DNA from: Thermothielavioides terrestris NRRL 8126
Taxonomy: Eukaryota; Ascomycota; Sordariomycetes; Sordariales; Chaetomiaceae
NCBI RefSeq assembly: GCF_000226115.1
Contig: NC_016462.1
Location: forward strand, 2,232,001-2,296,000
Reading direction: 5' to 3'
Length of the DNA stretch: 64,000 nt
Shown: in pieces, positions 1-11,545 of the stretch
How positions within the stretch are numbered: position 1 is the first letter of the stretch
Layout: each line of letters begins with the position of its first letter
The notes under the pieces: model-generated
Seen by the model: the letters and a program-made list of their open reading frames with translations, nothing else
Database searches by the model: none
What the model was told of the DNA's origin: nothing
Translations under genes and position numbers: made by a program

Positions 1-1232
1 CGGTCGTTGCAGCAGTCGCAAGCTGGGAATGTCTGGCTCTGGTGTGAGTGGCCGGCCGACGGACAGGCAAAGTCTCCTGGGCGGGACTTGCTACCCAGCG
101 CAATCCGTACACAGTACCCATCTGTGTACAGTACACGACGGAAGCATACAGTGGACTGACGGCAGGGCAGGACCGATAACTACTACCACAGTAACTAGTG
201 TACCTCAACTGACCCCTCCGGGATTGAAAACGGGATGAACCAGGCTTGACTCGCAAGGGTGTTCTGCTCTCCGTTGCGAACCCCGGGAACTTTTAGACAA
301 CCCCTTGAGACGCACTGCTCCCAAACCGGTGTAGCGTTTCTATTTTCCTCCGAGGGGGAGCCTTTCTCTGCACACCCCTCCCCAAGCTGGCTGCCCAGCC
401 ACAGTTCCCCCAAGCTTTCCCCCTCTCACCTCCCCCCTCCCCCCCGGCACCCAAACCCCCAACAGCTCCCGTACTAACCGCATCGCGCGTGGTGCTGATC
501 CGCTGCGAGCCAGATCCTTCCTCATCGGGCTGGTGCCCACCAGCCTTGTCTCCCATCGCAGCTCCACAGCACCGGAGCAGGGTTTGGTGCTGACCCACGG
601 CGTCCCTCGACGGCCAGCCCCTGTCGTTGTCCTGCATCGCAAGGTGGGCAACCCCTTGTTCCCGGTCCTGGCCTCATGAGTGCCAAGATGCATCGTTTTA
701 GTGTAGCCCCCAGCTCTTCAGAGTGGACGAGTCTGAAGATCATCCATTATTAGCCAGGCAGAAATGTCACCCATGTACAAATCTTATAAGATACCCTGGC
801 GGTCTGCCCTGTCAACAAGCCCATCGTCCTGCTCGCACGGCCGGCCGCAGCTTCATTCATCGCAGCAAAGCTTCAACAAGAGGAGCTTTTCGCCATTTGC
901 CTCAAGTTACAGTGCTACACACACACACAGCTTCACGGCCCAGACGACCACTTTTCCCCGGCCGTCGCGTATATCTGGCCCGGTCCCCCTCTGGCCCTGC
1001 TCTCAAGGAGCTTCGGCGCGCTTGATCACCAATCGGACGACCAGGCACTCCCTCCTGGCCAAGATCCCCTGGCCACCGCAGTCCGACAAACATCAACGGC
1101 TCTCGTGTCTTCCGTCAGCCTTTCTTACCCCCCCCCTTTCCCTTATCTTACACGGCGCACCAGCTCTTACCAAATCCCGAATAAATTCGCCGCGCCCCCC
1201 TCCCCGGCACTTTCATATCCATCACGTCCACC
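1..1232. other. Upstream region of the C2H2 gene, no gene seen
   Basis: No open frame here resembles a protein and none has credible splice partners. The last 200 bases or so before the ATG at 1233 are rich in C and T, as is common for leaders of highly or constitutively expressed filamentous-fungal genes. They probably hold the promoter and 5' leader of the zinc-finger gene. TAGTGTA heptamers occur near 196 and 699. Confidence 0.5.
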
Positions 1233-2594
1233 ATGGAGCACACGCCGCCCCCTTCTCTCACCAGGTCGCCAGCGTCCCCCGCAAACACCTACTGCCCTTC
1301 GGAGGGGTCGTCCCTTGACTACCCGTCCCCGGGCCTGGTTGAGCAACAGTACAAGCTCTCGTCGATGTATGGAGACCAGTCCTGCGTGACCCCGTCCATG
1401 AACCCGGAGATGTCTCTTCCCCCCCTCGATTCGATGGGCCACCCGGATTGGAACAACACGACCGTCATCCACCCCGGGTCATCTGCGTCCGGCATGCCCA
1501 GCATCTTGTCGGCGGATTACGAGACGTTCGGGAGCTTCCCATACAGCCACGATGGCTATCACCCTCACTCGCTTAGCCACCCGCCCTCGATCCACGCCGC
1601 GACGCCGCCACCCACTGCTTCTGCCCCCAGGTCCCCTGCCGCGCCGTTGAGGACGCCGTACACGCCCGCTACCTCGGTGCCCGGGCCCATGACCCCACGG
1701 GTCAAGCTGGAGGGGACTTCGGACTACAGCCACAGTACCGAGGCGTCGCACTACCCTTCGCCGCGGTCGGTCCAAACTTCGTACCAGTCTGACAGCGGGC
1801 CGTACGCGGCGAGCACCTCGACCGGTTACCTCTCGGATAGCGGGTCGACGACATGGCACAAGCCCGAGTACCAGCCGGTCGAGCCCGATCACTTCTACCC
1901 CGGGCCGCCGCCTCCGCAGCCACCCGCCTTCCTACATGACGCCAGGAGACAGTACCGGGTGACCCGGCCGCGGCGGACGCCGCGCCGCCTGACGACCAAG
2001 GAGGAGGCCAACTTCCAGTGCGAGGTCAAGGGCTGCGGCAAGCTCTTCAGTCGCAGTTACAACTTCAAGGCGCACATGGAGACGCACGACGAGAAGCGCG
2101 AATACCCGTTCCCGTGCCAGGTGCCCGAGTGCAACAAGAAGTTCGTGCGCAAGACGGACCTCCAGCGCCACCACCAGAGCGTGCATCTGAGGGAGCGCAC
2201 GCACAAGTGCGACTACTGCGGCCGCATGTTTGCGCGCAAGGATACTCTGAGGAGGTGAGTCCAGACACGGGCAGCAATGCATAACAGGACGCTCGGGAGT
2301 GAACGGGCTCTTGCTAACTCGCAGTCCGCCTCTAGGCACATGGAAGACGGCTGCTCCAAGAGATTCGACATCGGCACCCTCGACCTTCGCGCCGACGCCT
2401 TCGACAGCCTGCACCCCAGCACCCGCACAATGGCCCCACTGGGGCCCCTGTTGCCGTCGTCGGGTGGCCTACCGCCCATGGCCACCCCGCCGCTCTGCAG
2501 CTCCAGCGTCTTCCCCTCTTTGCCCCCGACAATGCGACCCCGGGAGCCCCTCGCCGCAGGCGACCACTCGCAAGGCCACAGCTGGGGAAGATGA
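1233..2594 (+). CDS. C2H2 zinc-finger transcription factor (one intron)
   Basis: Two exons, 1233-2254 and 2336-2594, encode 426 residues. The intron 2255-2335 has donor GTGAGT, a GCTAAC branch site and an acceptor that keeps the third finger in frame. The start ATG sits in a good context (CCACC before it). Residues 1-250 are Ser/Pro/Tyr-rich and probably disordered, typical of an activation region. A basic stretch (RPRRTPRRL) precedes three tandem fingers at about 264-350: C-x4-C-x12-H-x3-H, C-x4-C-x12-H-x4-H, and a last one, CDYCGRMFARKDTLRRHMEDGC, whose final ligand is Cys. The intron cuts this third finger. The tail is Pro-rich. Seen: a sequence-specific DNA-binding protein, presumably nuclear. 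The exact family and target genes are not recognised. Confidence 0.85.
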
Positions 2595-2628
2595 TGCGAC
2601 CCAGTGACGGGTGCAACAAAGCAGGAGC

Positions 2629-2670
2629 TTTTCTTTCTTTTCTTTCTTTTTTTTTTCTTTCTTTCTTTTC
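2629..2670 (+). repeat. Polypyrimidine (T/CTTT) tract
   Basis: An almost pure T/C run of about 42 bases built from CTTT units, just downstream of the stop codon of the zinc-finger gene. It is low-complexity DNA, likely in the 3' UTR or directly after it. Confidence 0.8.
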
Positions 2671-5600
2671 TGTGGACATATTTCATACTCTCTGGGTAGA
2701 TACCAAGCAGGCGTCGAGGACAGGACTGGTGCGCTTAAGGGCTGGGATATCATGTTCTGCACGCTTCTTTTCTTTTCTTGTACGAATACATGTATCAGTT
2801 ACGGCGATGGCAAGATCTGACGGGAATGCGGTGTTCGGTTCGGCTATACATTGGGAGGCTTAGTGTTGTCAAGACCTTCTTGACTTCTTGATTTCGGAGG
2901 GCAATGAGCGGCCTGTTTTTTTCTGCAAATCTCACTTCTTCGGTCCACACACACTGTATGCATACCTGGTATGTTGCAAGCAAATACACCAAACACACGA
3001 GACAGACAGACCCGTCTATGAGCGACTGCACCACCCAATTTCAGAAACAGAGTGAAGTGCAATTCCTCCGCCCGCGTGATCCCACGTCATCATGTCTGCT
3101 TTCCCGGCGACCGGCAGTTGCGAGGCGGACCTCCGAGTCGCGATCGATCTCGTTCCTGTGCCGCAGCCTCTTGGATCCCGCTCCGCCGCTAGACGCTGTC
3201 CGCTTGTGCAGCGGCGCAGCGGCGCAGCGGACCAACGGACCAACTCCCGCCAAACGCTAACTAACGTTAATCGCTCCACATCGCTAGGGGCTCCAACTCT
3301 TGGCGCCGGCCAACCGGGCATGGTGCTCCACCTCCGACCCGACGACCGAAAAAAATCGAATCGCGCCAAATACGCTCAGCAGTTCGTTTTCTTTCCTTGC
3401 TCGCTCCTGCTGTTAGGCAGGTGCGTATACCAGGATCGGCAGCAGTTTGCCCTATGGGCAAACCGAAGCTCGACGGAGACCCCTGGCGACATGCCCTGGT
3501 CGGTCGTGGCTGCTCGGCCAAGTTGAGCGGTCATTTCAGCGGCGATCGTGTTCGTGTTGATTATTGGTCAGCTGTGGGAGCGGGAAGGCAGTAAGGCTGC
3601 ATAAGCCCTCGCTCCTTCCCATCAGCTCGCCGAATCCTCCTGCATGGCCCGCTTTGCCTTTGCCGATTTTCCCCCTCCATTTAGCACTCATCAAATCTCT
3701 ATACCACCCAAGAGCGAGGAAGAGAGCCTCAAGAATATTGCTTACCCGACAAATTGCAGCGAGACTGAACACCTGGGGGTTGCGGGTTGCCTGGTCGGAT
3801 CGCGGCTTACCCGGCGACGGCTGCAGCTTACCCTCCCACATGCCCACGTCATTGGATCGCCCCGCCAGCTGGTCAAACGACGAGCGAACCGGAACGTCGG
3901 ATAGGGCTTACACGGCAGAGAGTACTTCCGTACATAGGTCACAGCTCTCCAACCTGAGCACACTCCGAAATACGCCAAGAGCTCACGTCGTGCATGAAAG
4001 GTAAGGAAGAGGCTCGCAGGCGATTATAAGCTCGGTGAACAGATATAGCTCTCTGTGGTACGTAGCGCTGCCCGCGTCAACGCTCTGGCAGGGCTGGGAG
4101 GTCGAGAGCGCTGAGCAGCCAAAATGACGGCCGGAACATCCGCACGCTTCTCATTCCATTCCTTCCAATCTCAGAACCGGAAAGCTCGCGTATGTGCACA
4201 GAGACCAAGAAGCTTGTGTTGGAGACGAGTCGAGACGGCCGGATGTCTCCGTCCGGCAAGGGATGAATGGCCAGCGCACGGTACTGCACCAGGCGAAAAG
4301 GCCACTGCCGTCTGCGAGCCCAATCAGAAGACGTCAAGACTTCAAGGTTGCGAGATTAGCCCCGGCACCACCCAGCTGAGGTTCAACGGTTTCGCAACGC
4401 CTGTGAGCATGACAAAAACCGGGGAGGATCGCCCACACCCCACCCCCCAGCTGAGTGCAGGGCGGAGGGCGCTAGTTAATGTCTCGAGGCATTTTTTCTT
4501 GCTGACGTTGTTCATTGTGGCAGCGAAGCGACGTCAAAGTGTCAACCCATGTCAATTGGTCGGCAACAATGATTTGGAAGGACGGCGTGGGGTCAAGCGG
4601 AACCCGTGTGTCGTGTATACTACACTCCTACACCGCACTACTCTGCAGAGCTGTTGTGCTCCATCGGTCTTATCCCTCAGCCTGGCCGAGTTACACAGCG
4701 GCCGCTGCGTGATTCTGGCCGCCCCCAAACTCAGACTCCTTCGCCTGTTTTTTCTCTCTTCGTCCAGGCTTGCGAGCGGACATACAAACCTGGAGGGTAT
4801 TCCATACACCCTCGACCAAGACTCGGCCGAGGGTGAGGTGAGAACGACCCTGGGCGGCGTGGCGTCACCGCGAATCCTGCGGGCAGTAACTTAAGGTGTG
4901 GCCCGTACATACGAAATGTGGATGGCGGAGGGTCGCGATTGGCTCAACAGCCGCCTCGCACTCTGGAAGGGTTGCACTGCAACCATCAGGACCCAAGGAA
5001 CGCATCGCAATGCGGTTAGGGTGTGCGTCGTGGCGCTCGCTCCGCTTGGCTCAAGCGCATGTTGGCATCGGCGACGGCAAGGAATGTATGTCGGCAACTG
5101 CTATACCCTTGCTCCAGGACTAGTCGGCGACTTAACCAAGGTCGAGCGCCCACGATGTAACGAGCGGCGGCCCGTCAGGATGGCGTGCGCGAACTCCGTG
5201 GAAGTACGGAATCCTGCGATCGTGTCCTCCTCCCGAGGGATCCGTGCATGCCGTGACTGAATCGCACCCCCTCTGGTTGCTGATTCCGGAGAGCCAGCCT
5301 GTTAACTACTGTTATTGTCAAGCAATATAGCCGACCAGCTCGCCGATCATCAGCGCGAAGCGGCTTCGCCTCCCATCATCGGCATTGCGGTGCCGTCTGA
5401 CTGGCGTTTGTCTTGCTCAGAAACTTTGCGCCCTACACTACCGTAGTTAGTGTATGTACCTGATGTAGGTCAGATAGTTAGTGTCTGCATGAACTACGGA
5501 TCTACCCTACACTAGTGTACTGCTCTGCCGCTTCCCTGTAGTAAAGTTAGCCCAGCGCCAACAAGGCGTTCATCCGATCCCTCCGACAGGGAACGATCTC

Positions 5601-7399
5601 AAACTTTCCCTGATATCCGATTTGTACGGCGTACGGTGTGAAATCCGCTTGCCCGTCGGCAGTCGCAGACCCGTTCGGTATCCGAGCGCACGGTTCCTCT
5701 TGCTCCCTCTCTGCATGGCGAACGTGTGGCGTTACACTAGTGTAGGCGGCGCACGTGGGATGGATGGAGTTGGGGATCGACTACACTACTGTAGTGAGGT
5801 GTAATTAGGAGGTAGATACTGTGTAGTGTAAGGCGGTTTCTGGTCACGAGGCGGAAAGCCCTCCGCTGTTGGCCGCCGCCGCCGGCGTCTGTGCCGCGCG
5901 CCGACCGACCGGCTCCACGGCGCGCGCACGTGGGAAAAGCGGCAAGGGGTTTGATTTTCTGAGGTTTTGTGGCTGCGCGAGTGCATGCTTTGGGACAGGG
6001 GCATTTTTCTGTTTGTTTCTGGGCTGCGTACGGAGTCCAGGGGTAACTACCTGACTACCCGTCATACACTACAAAGTATACCACCAGTTCTGTTTGGTGC
6101 TGCGGTGAGATCAGCCTGGTGGCGGATGACAAGCGCGAGATGACGGATGACAGGCGCAAGATGACAAATGACTGGAAACACGGCTGAGACGGACGGGCGC
6201 ACTTGACGGACAGGTGGCGCGGCGGTCCCTGGCGCAGTTAGCATAAAAAACGGACATCCCGTCGGCCAGCCGGCCGGGCCCGGGCCCGGGTCCGACCTCT
6301 CGGGACCGGCGATGGATTAAGTAATCGGGCTTCTCATTGTCTGTTGTTTTATGCTTAACTTCGGAACACACGTTCGTCTTAACGAGACCTAACCTACCTT
6401 ATATTTGCGCACGGCCGTCGGCACCTATGTACCTTAGTGTACAGGGTGTGCTTCGCGGAGTGTACTGTACACTATCCGTACTGTGGTAGGTGTTGACGGC
6501 GGGAGTGCTTGCGCCTCTCGGCACACGGTACGTAAGGTAAGCACCAAGTGTATTCCGTACTGGACACAAAATCTACTTTGAGATTCTTCCTCAAGCGAGG
6601 ACATCTCTTTGCTTTTTCCTTTTTCTTCTTGTTCTTCTTTCTTTTTTCCTCCAAACCTTACGTCCGTAGTTTATATCCGTAGTTTATTTCCGGCCAAGGC
6701 AAGTATGTATACTTTCCCTCTCTGGGATGGTCCCCTGAGGGAACCCCGCGTTTGGCGAGATTGAACGACACAGGCGGGCAATTGCGGAACAGGCAGCAAC
6801 AATAACTCATGAACTAGTGTAGTGTACGGAGTATGTCCACTATTTTCATGAACGGCCGGTTCGAGAGATGGCCAATGCGACAGATCGAGCGAACGTTGCT
6901 CTCGTCCAGGGCCCTGCCCTGTCCTGCGCGGGGACCGCCTCACCCTGTCTCCGGTCCGGCCTTGGAAGCCCGAGTAACGGATTAACTACAGTTGGTTAGA
7001 CTTTTGATGCGAAACGCCAGTCCTGGCGGCTGCGATCCCCGGCGGCCGGCTCCCTTTTGGTGATGAAGCTTGTTCCTTGTCCCTGTCCCTCCCCCGCTCT
7101 CCTTGTTATTGTTCTGGTCTCACCCCTACCCTTGTCCTTCTCCCGTCGTCCTCGAGCTTAACTCTCCTCGGTAAGGAGGCCTCGGCGGACCGCAACCGTC
7201 TTCCGTCGCCCGCTGCCGATTGACGCGCTTGGCTTGGCTGATGCCCTTCGCGATGCCCGGATTTTTTACCCGGTGGAAGCCGTCAACGTGCTAAATCCGC
7301 GGGCTGGGTGGGCATCGGAGAATTATCTCCGGCTGGCTGATGAGGTCTGGCGTGCGGTGAGCGGTAACATCTGCTGGTTCCGCCGAGGAAGTCGGTGTT

Positions 7400-7996
7400 G
7401 TCTGTCTCACCTGGCGCCAGCGTGGGAATCACGGTGGTGTCTCCAACCACATTGGCATCCACCCAACTTGTGTCAAAGGGGAGGGGAATAGGGTTGTGGT
7501 GCGGCTTCCTCCGTCTCACTGGAGGCGCGAAATTCTCCAGGTGCACCTGACGGGGGCCATGGTTCCCGTCTGCAGGGGAGATATTCTACTTCCCAGCGCG
7601 GGAGTCCCTTTCTCATACAAATTAATCGCTGACTGACCAACCGGGACAGCGCCACCAGGGTCACTGAAACGGGGAATATTCAAATACCTGGTACCGAAGC
7701 AGGCTCAGTGTTGAATGAGGAGTCTGTGCTACAGGTCGGTAACTGGAAGAAGTTCTGAACAGTATGTTGAAAGCGTGCGTCTGCGGGTGCTGAGATTGAC
7801 GGGCTTTACCGCCCTCACCCGTTCCGCCCTCCTTGTTTGCACCTCGTGCCGGGTATTACCTTGGAGATTGGCGAATGAGTGAAGGCGATGCTGAACATCG
7901 TCAACGCATGTTGCATGCAACGCCCCAAGTCCGCGACATGTGACGGACATCCCATGGCTGAGAGCAGCAGCACGAGTGTGGCGAAGAGACGCATGT
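7400..7996 (-). pseudogene. Possible remnant of a secreted-protein gene
   Basis: On the minus strand an ATG at 7996 opens a frame that starts MRLFATLVLLLSAMG, a classic signal-peptide profile. It runs about 45 residues to a GTAATA donor-like site and stops soon after. Further along the same strand (about 7435-7510) a second protein-like segment (FDTSWVDANVVGDTTVIPT) ends at a good GTGAGA donor. I could not join the two segments through convincing splice sites. This is either an unresolved multi-exon gene or a decayed one. No family recognised. Confidence 0.2.
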
Positions 7997-9449
7997 CATA
8001 CAATAGTCAGTGATTAGTCTACTGCAGAAGATCCGACGCAAACATCTCGCCCGGAGGTGGTGTTAGGGGCGACGAACGGTGAAGTAGTGTACACAGTAGT
8101 CTTCGAGAAGAGAGCACACCAGTCGGACTTCGTGCCCTTTCTGGAATATGAAGACATGTGCTGCGCAGGGGGGAGAGACAGAAGCACGGCAGCGGATCCT
8201 TCAGCGGGTGCGTCCCGTTGCTGTGCCGTCCGTCGTGATCCTACCGCCCCCGCAACTTCGATATCAGGGGCCAAGAAAGGAGCCGTGATGAAGAGATCCA
8301 GATCTGTCTGTTGAGAGATTTTCCACACGCCTTCCTGGCTGGCTGACCACCCACCGTCATCCTACACTACGCGGCCAGACCGAACTGTTTCGAAGACCTC
8401 GGATTGACGGTGGCTGTTTTCGTCTTTCCTTGGGTGGCTGGGACTCGCATGTAGCGGTCCGAATCTGACTGTATCAAGACTTTGGGATGCTGATGGGAGA
8501 CAGGATGCACGTTTCGGAGTTCGCCGAATTCCTGGGTAGCCTGCCTGTGTTACTATGCTATGCTCGAGAGGCATTGCAAAGTTCCCAAAGTTCCCATGAG
8601 GTTGAGCGTTTGACCGAGGTCAAGGCCAATGGGTGTCGGCGAGAAGATGCGCGGGTTATCGCCACTCGAGGATGGTATCCGCGATACCTGCTCTGCAGCA
8701 GTGTAGCTACACCAGTATTGTTCTCCTCAGCAAAGTTCACATTTCACCTTGACTATGCAGTGCAACATGCAGTAGAGAACGGAGTATTCCGGAGTGTTGT
8801 TGACGCCTCGCCCCTCTGCCCACATTCCCGACCCCCATGGCCACCCTGGCAGCCCACAAGCTGGCCAGGCCGGCACAGTTGAGGCCACCCAGGCCTGCCC
8901 CCTCACAGGAGTGGCGATGCCGTGACGGAAAGGAATACACTAGCGCCGAAACAGCACATCGGGAGGGGCATGGAAGGATCCGTCCGGGGGGTGGCGGGGA
9001 TCCTGCCGCCAGTCGACAACCAGGGAGGCGACAGTAGTGTAGTGTACACTACACTCCGCAGTATTCCGGAGGTAGGCCTACTCGTAATTCGCAAGATCTG
9101 CCATGTATGTACATACACATGTAGGACCCGTGGCAGGAGGGAGGCCGGCTAACGCAAGAAAGCGAAGCGGGCATGCCAGCGGCTGCATCTATCTCGTCTA
9201 CGGCCTACGTACCTAAGCTTGGATGAACGGGGTGTGTCTATCAGCCCCCGACGACAAATTACAAAAACTGGAGAGCGAGGCCGATATTCATCTCAGGAAG
9301 GAGAGAACGAACAGGTTGACGGCAGGACCAGAAGCTGCATTCAATAGTTGCTGCAAACTCGCCGACTGCTACCCCTTCCGGGCTGTAAGTCATACACAGT
9401 ACAGTAGATTCTCCAGCGCCGGGAGGCTGTCCATTGCAGGACCTCTGCC

Positions 9450-10931
9450 TCACAGCGGAGTGTTCTTGGCTTGCGTCCAAAAGCTCTCCATCTTCCGCTG
9501 GGCAAGGAACTCTCTCGCTTCCTGGTCCGTCTCGCAGACCTTGCTGCCCCATTTCTTAAACATGGGCGCCTTGACCTCGCCCTCGAACACGAGCACGCAC
9601 TTGTTCGCCGACAGGTCCTTCAGCTGCCCCTTTTCGTCCTCCGCCTTGAGCCACTCCTTCACCGCGGCGCCCTGGCCTCCCGTCCCAGCGGCCGGGCCCG
9701 CATCCCTCTCGCGCGAGGGCAGGGACTCGGTCCAGTCGATGCGGCGCAGCATGAGCTTCTTGTAGTTGTTGATGCTGTGCTCGCCGCCCTCGACGATGAC
9801 GAGGTTGAACCTGGGGTGCATGATGCACACGCCGCTGAGGCCGAGCTGCGTTGCGTTGATGCTGATCTTGTAGCGGTGCTGCCCGTTGGCGAGGCTGCCG
9901 ATCTTGAACACCAGCAGGTGGATGCCCTTGGCCGCGTCCTTGGCCTGATTCGCCGCAAGCTTCTCGCGCCGTTGCTCCTTGGTCAGCTTGCGCTCCTCGT
10001 TGGCCTGCATGTGCTTCTCGAAGCGCGCCGCGATCTCGCGGTTGACGCGCGCTTCGACGGCCGTCGGGTCCTTGACCGCCTCTTCGCCGAGGACGCGCAT
10101 CAGGTTGGACTTCTTGACCTTCGGCGGCGGCGCCGGCTCGAGGCCGAGCCTGATCTTGGCCTGCTTCTCCTTCAGCTCCATCATGCGCCGCTGCCGCCGG
10201 AGCTTCTGCTGCTCCTTTGGCGTCAGGTACATAGGCTTAGGCTCCGGAGCGAGCTTGTCCTGCGGCGGCTCAATCGCGACAGGATGCTGGATGTATAGCG
10301 TGACGATGCTATCTGGTGTTGTGAGCTTCATGGACTGCGGGATGTTGCTGTAGTCTTTCCCGTCAATTAACCCTTCATCCCACCACTCCAGGCCTGGCGG
10401 CGCCTCAACCACAAACGCTTTCTCGACGTCCCGATCCTCCTCCAGACCCGCCTTTCGGGCCTGTTCCGCGATCCTCTTCTTCATCTCCTCCAATGCGGCT
10501 TGTCTCCGCAAAGCGTTGGCTTGCTGGATGTATTTGCCCTTCTGGTTGAAGACCAGCTGCCTGGAGACTCTGGCCTTACCAGCAGGCGCGTTGCTCGTGT
10601 CAATGTATGGATTTTCCCGGGGACCGCCGGACGCGGTCGTCGAAAGTCCCGGCGGTTTCCCCCTGGCAGCCTTAGCAGCATCTTGGGCTGATCGCTGGCC
10701 CACGGCTGCTCGGAGCGAGTCGGCTGGTTTGAGCGGGGCGCTGAGGTCGGCAAGCGCGGGATGAAGAGGCGTGTTGAGGCCTCCCTTGGCCTTCGCGCTG
10801 CTCACAGCTGCCGCGACACGGGCCTTGAGCGCCGCCATTCGGTCGGCAGCCGACTCGGTCTTCTGTATCCTCGACGCCGGGTCATGGCGGGGGCCAAGCC
10901 CATCAGGCTGCTGGTTCCGATCCCGATCCAT
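9450..10931 (-). CDS. PRP3: U4/U6 snRNP splicing factor Prp3
   Basis: A single-exon gene of 493 residues. Prp3 is a component of the U4/U6 and U4/U6.U5 tri-snRNP and acts in the nucleus in spliceosome assembly. The N-terminal third is Ala/Lys-rich and probably disordered. The middle has the conserved Prp3 region (GLEWWDEGLI, then a charged block with YLTPKEQQKLRRQRR). The C-terminal domain of about 130 residues contains VEGGEHSINNYKKLMLRRIDW-type sequence, diagnostic of the Prp3 C-terminal fold that contacts U4/U6 RNA. The start is taken at the first ATG (10931, context ACCATGG); the frame extends eight codons further upstream but only to a GTG. It is divergent from RPA190. Confidence 0.93.
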   Translation of the reverse strand: MDRDRNQQPDGLGPRHDPASRIQKTESAADRMAALKARVAAAVSSAKAKGGLNTPLHPALADLSAPLKPADSLRAAVGQRSAQDAAKAARGKPPGLSTTASGGPRENPYIDTSNAPAGKARVSRQLVFNQKGKYIQQANALRRQAALEEMKKRIAEQARKAGLEEDRDVEKAFVVEAPPGLEWWDEGLIDGKDYSNIPQSMKLTTPDSIVTLYIQHPVAIEPPQDKLAPEPKPMYLTPKEQQKLRRQRRMMELKEKQAKIRLGLEPAPPPKVKKSNLMRVLGEEAVKDPTAVEARVNREIAARFEKHMQANEERKLTKEQRREKLAANQAKDAAKGIHLLVFKIGSLANGQHRYKISINATQLGLSGVCIMHPRFNLVIVEGGEHSINNYKKLMLRRIDWTESLPSRERDAGPAAGTGGQGAAVKEWLKAEDEKGQLKDLSANKCVLVFEGEVKAPMFKKWGSKVCETDQEAREFLAQRKMESFWTQAKNTPL

Positions 10932-11545
10932 GGTCAGAGCATGTGCCGGTGCCACGGACGGACAGACGATGATGAATGAAGGGACAGCTGTCGGAGGAAT
11001 GTCGACAACGTTGTGCAGTCGGAATCTGCTGTCCTGCTTGCCTGAGACGTAATCGAAAGCCCGGAGCGATCTGATGTGTGTGCGTTTCTCGGTTCGGCAA
11101 TAATGATTCGGTCGGTTCGATGTGAGTCGCAGGACTGAATCGCAGGATCTGGATGGCGAGTTGTTGTGTTAATGTTAGAGCCTAATGTTAACTTTTGACT
11201 TGCCAAGTTCTGATGGCCTGCCTGAACCTGCCTGCTGATGCAGCCATCACTCAGCTGCAGTGCTGCCAAGCCTTGAGGCGCCAAGCAGTTGGGTAGGTGC
11301 CCCACACCGCTGTGCCTGGCATGTGGGGTTCTGCCTAATGTCACCGCCAAAAAATATTCTCGCTGAAGCTGCCATCTCCAACTCCCCGCCAATCACCGGT
11401 TCGAAGGCCGCGATACCAGCGGAGAAGCATTCGCTGCGGCCGGGTTTCGACCTCTCAACCCGCCACAAAATTCAACAATTGCGCCAACTGACGGGATTGC
11501 TGGGATGCAGGATTATTAGGCTGAACTGCCGCCCGCTTCCCCAGC
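10932..11545. promoter_or_regulatory. Divergent PRP3/RPA190 intergenic region
   Basis: The 614 bp between two divergent start codons must carry both promoters and leaders. No strong TATA element or long repeat was found. The pairing places a spliceosome gene and the largest RNA polymerase I subunit head to head, so shared control is possible but is only an inference. Confidence 0.5.

Larger units (their letters stand above)
2595..9449. other. Long gene-poor interval
   Basis: About 6.9 kb in which no gene can be supported. It begins with a pyrimidine tract (2629-2670), probably in or near the 3' UTR of the zinc-finger gene. Open frames are short or arginine/serine-rich and lack protein-like composition; the longest (4124-4894, +) looks spurious. 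A weak candidate for a decayed secreted-protein gene lies on the minus strand at about 7400-7996. The stretch 5430-9060 is dense in TACACTA/TAGTGTA heptamers. Confidence 0.5.

Noticed and set aside
4124..4894. A 256-codon ATG-started frame on the plus strand
   Set aside because: Composition is Arg/Ser/Leu-rich without a domain, signal peptide or splice support, and it spans several heptamer-like and CT-rich stretches. It looks like chance open sequence in GC-rich DNA.
9471..10298. A 275-codon frame opposite PRP3
   Set aside because: It is the antisense shadow of the Prp3 C-terminal region; its Leu/Arg/His-rich make-up mirrors the codon bias of the true gene.
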